Virus record (IMG/VR): IMGVR_UViG_3300030104_000580
Coordinates: 1 to 20,737 of that record
Direction: 5' to 3' (one strand)
DNA length: 20,737 nucleotides
From: a virus
Part shown: in pieces, positions 18,726 through 20,737 of the stretch
Numbering within the stretch: the first letter of the stretch is position 1
Layout: each line of letters begins with the position of its first letter
Notes under the pieces: model-generated
Databases searched by the model: none
The model's input: the letters and a program-made list of their open reading frames with translations, nothing else
Told to the model about the DNA's origin: nothing
Made by a program: the position numbers and the translations under genes

Positions 18726-19511
18726 ATGATAATATATGATTTATCAAAACTATCGCAGGAAGTACGAGACCAAATACTTTCCAGTGAGAAGTATACAAAA
18801 TGGTTTTCGGAGTTTCCAAGTAAGCTATTCAACAAGGATAATCCCAAAACTGTAAAAGGTGAAAAGCTAAATGTTAGCACCATTGTTGAATACTTTGCAC
18901 CAGAAAAATTGTCTGGTGTTAACATGTGTTCAATGGCAGGTGTGGCACAATGTGCAAAGCCATGTTTAAACAAGGCAGGACGTGGAGCAATGACTAGTGT
19001 ACAGTTATCACGCATTAGAAAGACAATGTTTTTTAACCAGTACCGCAAAGAGTTTCTTGAGATGTTCAAGAAAGAAGTTATTACACATGCGAAGTATTGC
19101 CAGAAGAATAATCTCATATGTGCAGTACGTCCGAATGGTACGTCCGATGTGAGATGGGAATTGATTATCTGGGATTTCATGGTAGAGATGCACCATAAAT
19201 ATGACGTGAGATGGTACGACTATACCAAGATTGCCAATAGGATTATACCAGATACAAAAGTATATGACTTGACTTTTAGCTATTCAGGAGTACAACTATA
19301 CCAAAAGTTTGTTGATACCGCTAAAGCTTTAGGTATGAGAATTGCGGTAGTGTTTAGACATGTAGAGGATATACCCACGCAGTTTATGGGTATGGACGTA
19401 GTAGGTGGTGACGATAGTGACGCACGTTTTCTAGAGCCACAAGGTGTAATATGTGCATTGTATGCAAAAGGCAAGGCAGTACATGACAATAGCGGATTTG
19501 TAGTAGGATAA
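18726..19511 (+). CDS. GP88 / DUF7227-like phage protein with Cys triad (261 aa)
   Basis: This 261-aa protein shows the blocks I associate with the phage gene-product-88 family: a Cys cluster (C68-x7-C76-x3-C80 in MCSMAGVAQCAKPC), then ICAVRPNGTSDVRWE (131-145), WYDYTKIANR (163-172), DLTFSYSG (181-188), IAVVF (206-210) and a GGDDSDARFLEPQGVICALY block (227-246) ending in AKGKAVHD. Such proteins have been suggested to form a TIM-barrel-like fold with an iron-sulfur or metal site related to radical SAM enzymes, but no reaction is established. The ATG has AAAGGTGA just upstream. It lies behind a hairpin and begins the rightward gene run, so it is probably an early gene. Confidence 0.72.
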   Translation: MIIYDLSKLSQEVRDQILSSEKYTKWFSEFPSKLFNKDNPKTVKGEKLNVSTIVEYFAPEKLSGVNMCSMAGVAQCAKPCLNKAGRGAMTSVQLSRIRKTMFFNQYRKEFLEMFKKEVITHAKYCQKNNLICAVRPNGTSDVRWELIIWDFMVEMHHKYDVRWYDYTKIANRIIPDTKVYDLTFSYSGVQLYQKFVDTAKALGMRIAVVFRHVEDIPTQFMGMDVVGGDDSDARFLEPQGVICALYAKGKAVHDNSGFVVG

Positions 19512-19523
19512 GGAGAAATACAA

Positions 19524-19703
19524 ATGAATGACGATATAAAATTTGTTATCACTAAACACATGAGTGATGAACAGAAGCAGGACATAGGCGAGATTATTGC
19601 TGATGTTCTAATGAGTATGAGTGATGACACTAAGTCTATGATAGACTACTATGGGTCAGATTTCACATGGGACGTAGTAATAGGAGCAAAGAAAAATGAC
19701 TAA
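19524..19703 (+). CDS. Small acidic protein (59 aa)
   Basis: Short gene with AGGAG eight bases upstream of its ATG. The product is acidic and mostly helical (MNDDIKFVITKHMSDEQKQD, then DVLMSMSDDTKSMID, ending FTWDVVIGAKKND). No known domain. Its last 8 bp overlap the start of the next gene, which implies coupled translation. Confidence 0.65.
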   Translation: MNDDIKFVITKHMSDEQKQDIGEIIADVLMSMSDDTKSMIDYYGSDFTWDVVIGAKKND

Positions 19704-19833
19704 ATGGAAATATGTAGTATGGGTGGGTGGTTGTGATGACTACTACACTACCTATGAGAGAGCAAAAGAGCATTATGACGAATGGATTGAACAAGGCTAT
19801 GATGATGTAATATTAGAGGAGATAAAAGAATGA
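19696..19833 (+). CDS. Small aromatic acidic protein (45 aa)
   Basis: 45 codons with AGGAG nine bases upstream. The product is MTKWKYVVWVGGCDDYYTTY followed by ERAKEHYDEWIEQGYDDVIL and EEIKE. The W/Y/V start forming one strand pair and the YERAKEHYDEW helix look like a tiny beta-beta-alpha unit found as small proteins in marine phages. Its TGA overlaps the next ATG. Confidence 0.65.
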   Translation: MTKWKYVVWVGGCDDYYTTYERAKEHYDEWIEQGYDDVILEEIKE

Positions 19834-20285
19834 GAACAGTACCAAGATATGTAGAAATGATGGCGAGTAGTGGACACATCAAGCCATTGTCAAAACTTAA
19901 ATTAAGATACTCTGCTAAGAGAGTAGACGTATACTATAACCTACATCACAAAACTTTTTCCATACGACACAAAGGAATAGTGATTGGACATAGCGACAGA
20001 GTGACCATTAAAAATCCAGAGTATGTAGTGCAGGAGAAAGGTAGGCAAAGAGTATTGAAGGAGAGAAGTAAGAACGTACACGCTTTTGTGCGTGGAATAC
20101 TTGTAGATGATAAGACTATGCGTGACCATTATGGGTGGCTTAAACCCATGCCACGTTCAGTGTCTTACAATCCATACAAGTCGGCTAGTTTTAGAGATAC
20201 TATAACTGGCGAAGTCGTAAGAAAATCAGACTGGGCAAGTTTGATAAAGAGAGAAGATACACCCCCAAAAATATGGAGTTACTAA
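19830..20285 (+). CDS. Conserved phage protein of unknown function (151 aa)
   Basis: A 151-aa basic protein. The core (YSAKRVDVYYNLHHKTFSIR, HKGIVIGHSDRVTIKNPEYV, then GRQRVLKERSKNVHAFVRGI) is a pattern I know from many phage genomes: RxDVYYNLHxK followed by GRxRVLxExxKNVHAFV. The C-terminal 40 residues (SYNPYKSASFRDTITGEVVR) look less compact. The recurring His and Arg residues and the basic charge suggest a nucleic-acid link, but no catalytic motif is evident. ATG overlaps the TGA before it (ATGA). Confidence 0.72.
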   Translation: MRTVPRYVEMMASSGHIKPLSKLKLRYSAKRVDVYYNLHHKTFSIRHKGIVIGHSDRVTIKNPEYVVQEKGRQRVLKERSKNVHAFVRGILVDDKTMRDHYGWLKPMPRSVSYNPYKSASFRDTITGEVVRKSDWASLIKREDTPPKIWSY

Positions 20286-20476
20286 TGAGTTATATAAACC
20301 CAAGATATACGCAGATGAAAGAAGAGAATGATGCTATGAATAGTCTGCTAATAGAGAGAGATGAAGAAATAGAGAAACTAAAAAAAGAAGTAGCTAGATT
20401 AAAAGCTAGTAATAAAAGATGGTATAACATCTACAAAGATTTAAGAAAACTTGAAGATAGACATCAAAAGGTATAA
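20285..20476 (+). CDS. Small coiled-coil protein (63 aa)
   Basis: Start at ATG 20285 (TAATG overlap with the preceding stop) is chosen because GGAG lies six bases upstream. The ATG at 20273 is inside the preceding gene and has no site. The protein is one long heptad-like helix: MKEENDAMNSLLIERDEEIE, KLKKEVARLKASNKRWYNIY, ending KDLRKLEDRHQKV. It probably forms a coiled-coil dimer. Function unknown. Confidence 0.68.
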   Translation: MSYINPRYTQMKEENDAMNSLLIERDEEIEKLKKEVARLKASNKRWYNIYKDLRKLEDRHQKV

Positions 20477-20487
20477 GGAGAAAACTA

Positions 20488-20737
20488 ATGACTAAAGAAA
20501 AAGCAATAGCATTAATATGTATACTTATGGTAAGTGGGGCATTCTTTATGATTGGTCTGACTTTCATAGGTGCGATGGAAAGTACAAAGATAGATGACTT
20601 GGGATATAATGCGAGAGATATGGTAGCCTTTTTACTATCACTAGTAATGTTCTCTGTATCTTTAGTAGGTATTATATTGGTGACATTAGCAGTCACAGTT
20701 TTTGCATATAAGGAAAGTCAGACTAATGGCAAAAACA
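20488..20737 (+). CDS. Two-helix membrane protein, truncated by window end
   Basis: ATG at 20488 with AAGGAG upstream. The visible 83 codons encode two hydrophobic segments: AIALICILMVSGAFFMIGLT and MVAFLLSLVMFSVSLVGIIL, separated by a polar loop (GAMESTKIDDLGYNARD), and a charged end (AYKESQTNGKN). No stop occurs before the window ends. A small inner-membrane protein, perhaps acting on host physiology or superinfection. No family recognised. Confidence 0.65.
   Translation, partial: MTKEKAIALICILMVSGAFFMIGLTFIGAMESTKIDDLGYNARDMVAFLLSLVMFSVSLVGIILVTLAVTVFAYKESQTNGKN
20726..20737 (+). CDS. Possible start of a further gene (MAKT)
   Basis: An ATG at 20726 overlaps the preceding gene in another frame, with AAGGA eleven bases upstream, and reads MAKT to the window end. 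Only four codons are visible. Confidence 0.25.

Noticed and set aside
18638-19180. Minus-strand open frame of 180 codons
   Set aside because: Antisense to the GP88-like gene, which has a good start site and family pattern.
1-20737. CRISPR arrays, insertion sequences, integrase or attachment sites
   Set aside because: No regularly spaced repeats, transposase, recombinase or flanking direct repeats were seen.

Overview
The window is a piece of a tailed double-stranded DNA phage genome (Caudoviricetes). It is AT-rich, tightly packed with overlapping ATGA/TAATG gene junctions, and its protein families resemble those of marine phages, many of them known from SAR11/SAR116-type phages and uncultured marine viruses. 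No integrase, tRNA, CRISPR array or insertion sequence is visible. The head-to-tail gene set (large portal, scaffold, capsid, short connector and nozzle-like genes, no tape measure or tail sheath in view) suggests a short-tailed phage. Host assignment is only inference.

Layout. Positions 1-17178 form one long leftward (minus-strand) transcription unit. In transcription order it has: small conserved phage proteins (17178-14639), including a Met/Lys-rich repeat protein, a SET-domain protein and a zinc-ribbon protein; a lysis block (two small membrane proteins, an HNH protein, an M15 peptidase endolysin); DNA packaging (small-terminase-like protein, TerL); portal, a mosaic structural protein, scaffold, a 2-oxoglutarate/Fe(II) oxygenase, major capsid protein, a decoration-like protein, and two connector/tail genes. 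Two tandem sigma70-like promoters at about 17301-17364, one a perfect TTGACA-17-TATAAT, drive this unit. Beneath them lie CACTT(N)AAGTG dyads that look like repressor operators. The capsid gene has its own promoter, with two further dyads, one matching TGTGA-N6-TCACA exactly.

Positions 17179-18453 are a divergent, mostly non-coding control region. Its right half (about 17812-18240) is a run of local hairpins directly downstream of a near-perfect sigma54 (-24/-12) promoter motif. I read it as a candidate structured RNA; this is the part of the window most likely to be undescribed. A strong inverted repeat and a rightward sigma70-like promoter follow.

Positions 18454-20737 are a rightward (plus-strand) set of small genes, probably the start of the early region: a 67-aa protein, a GP88-like protein with a Cys triad, several small unknown proteins, a coiled-coil protein and a partial two-helix membrane protein.

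Points that need most care: the gene at 16210-16740 is open for about 176 codons but has no ATG, GTG, TTG or CTG in its first half; the portal and TerL genes both share long out-of-frame overlaps with neighbours; and all family assignments were made by eye from sequence, with no database search.
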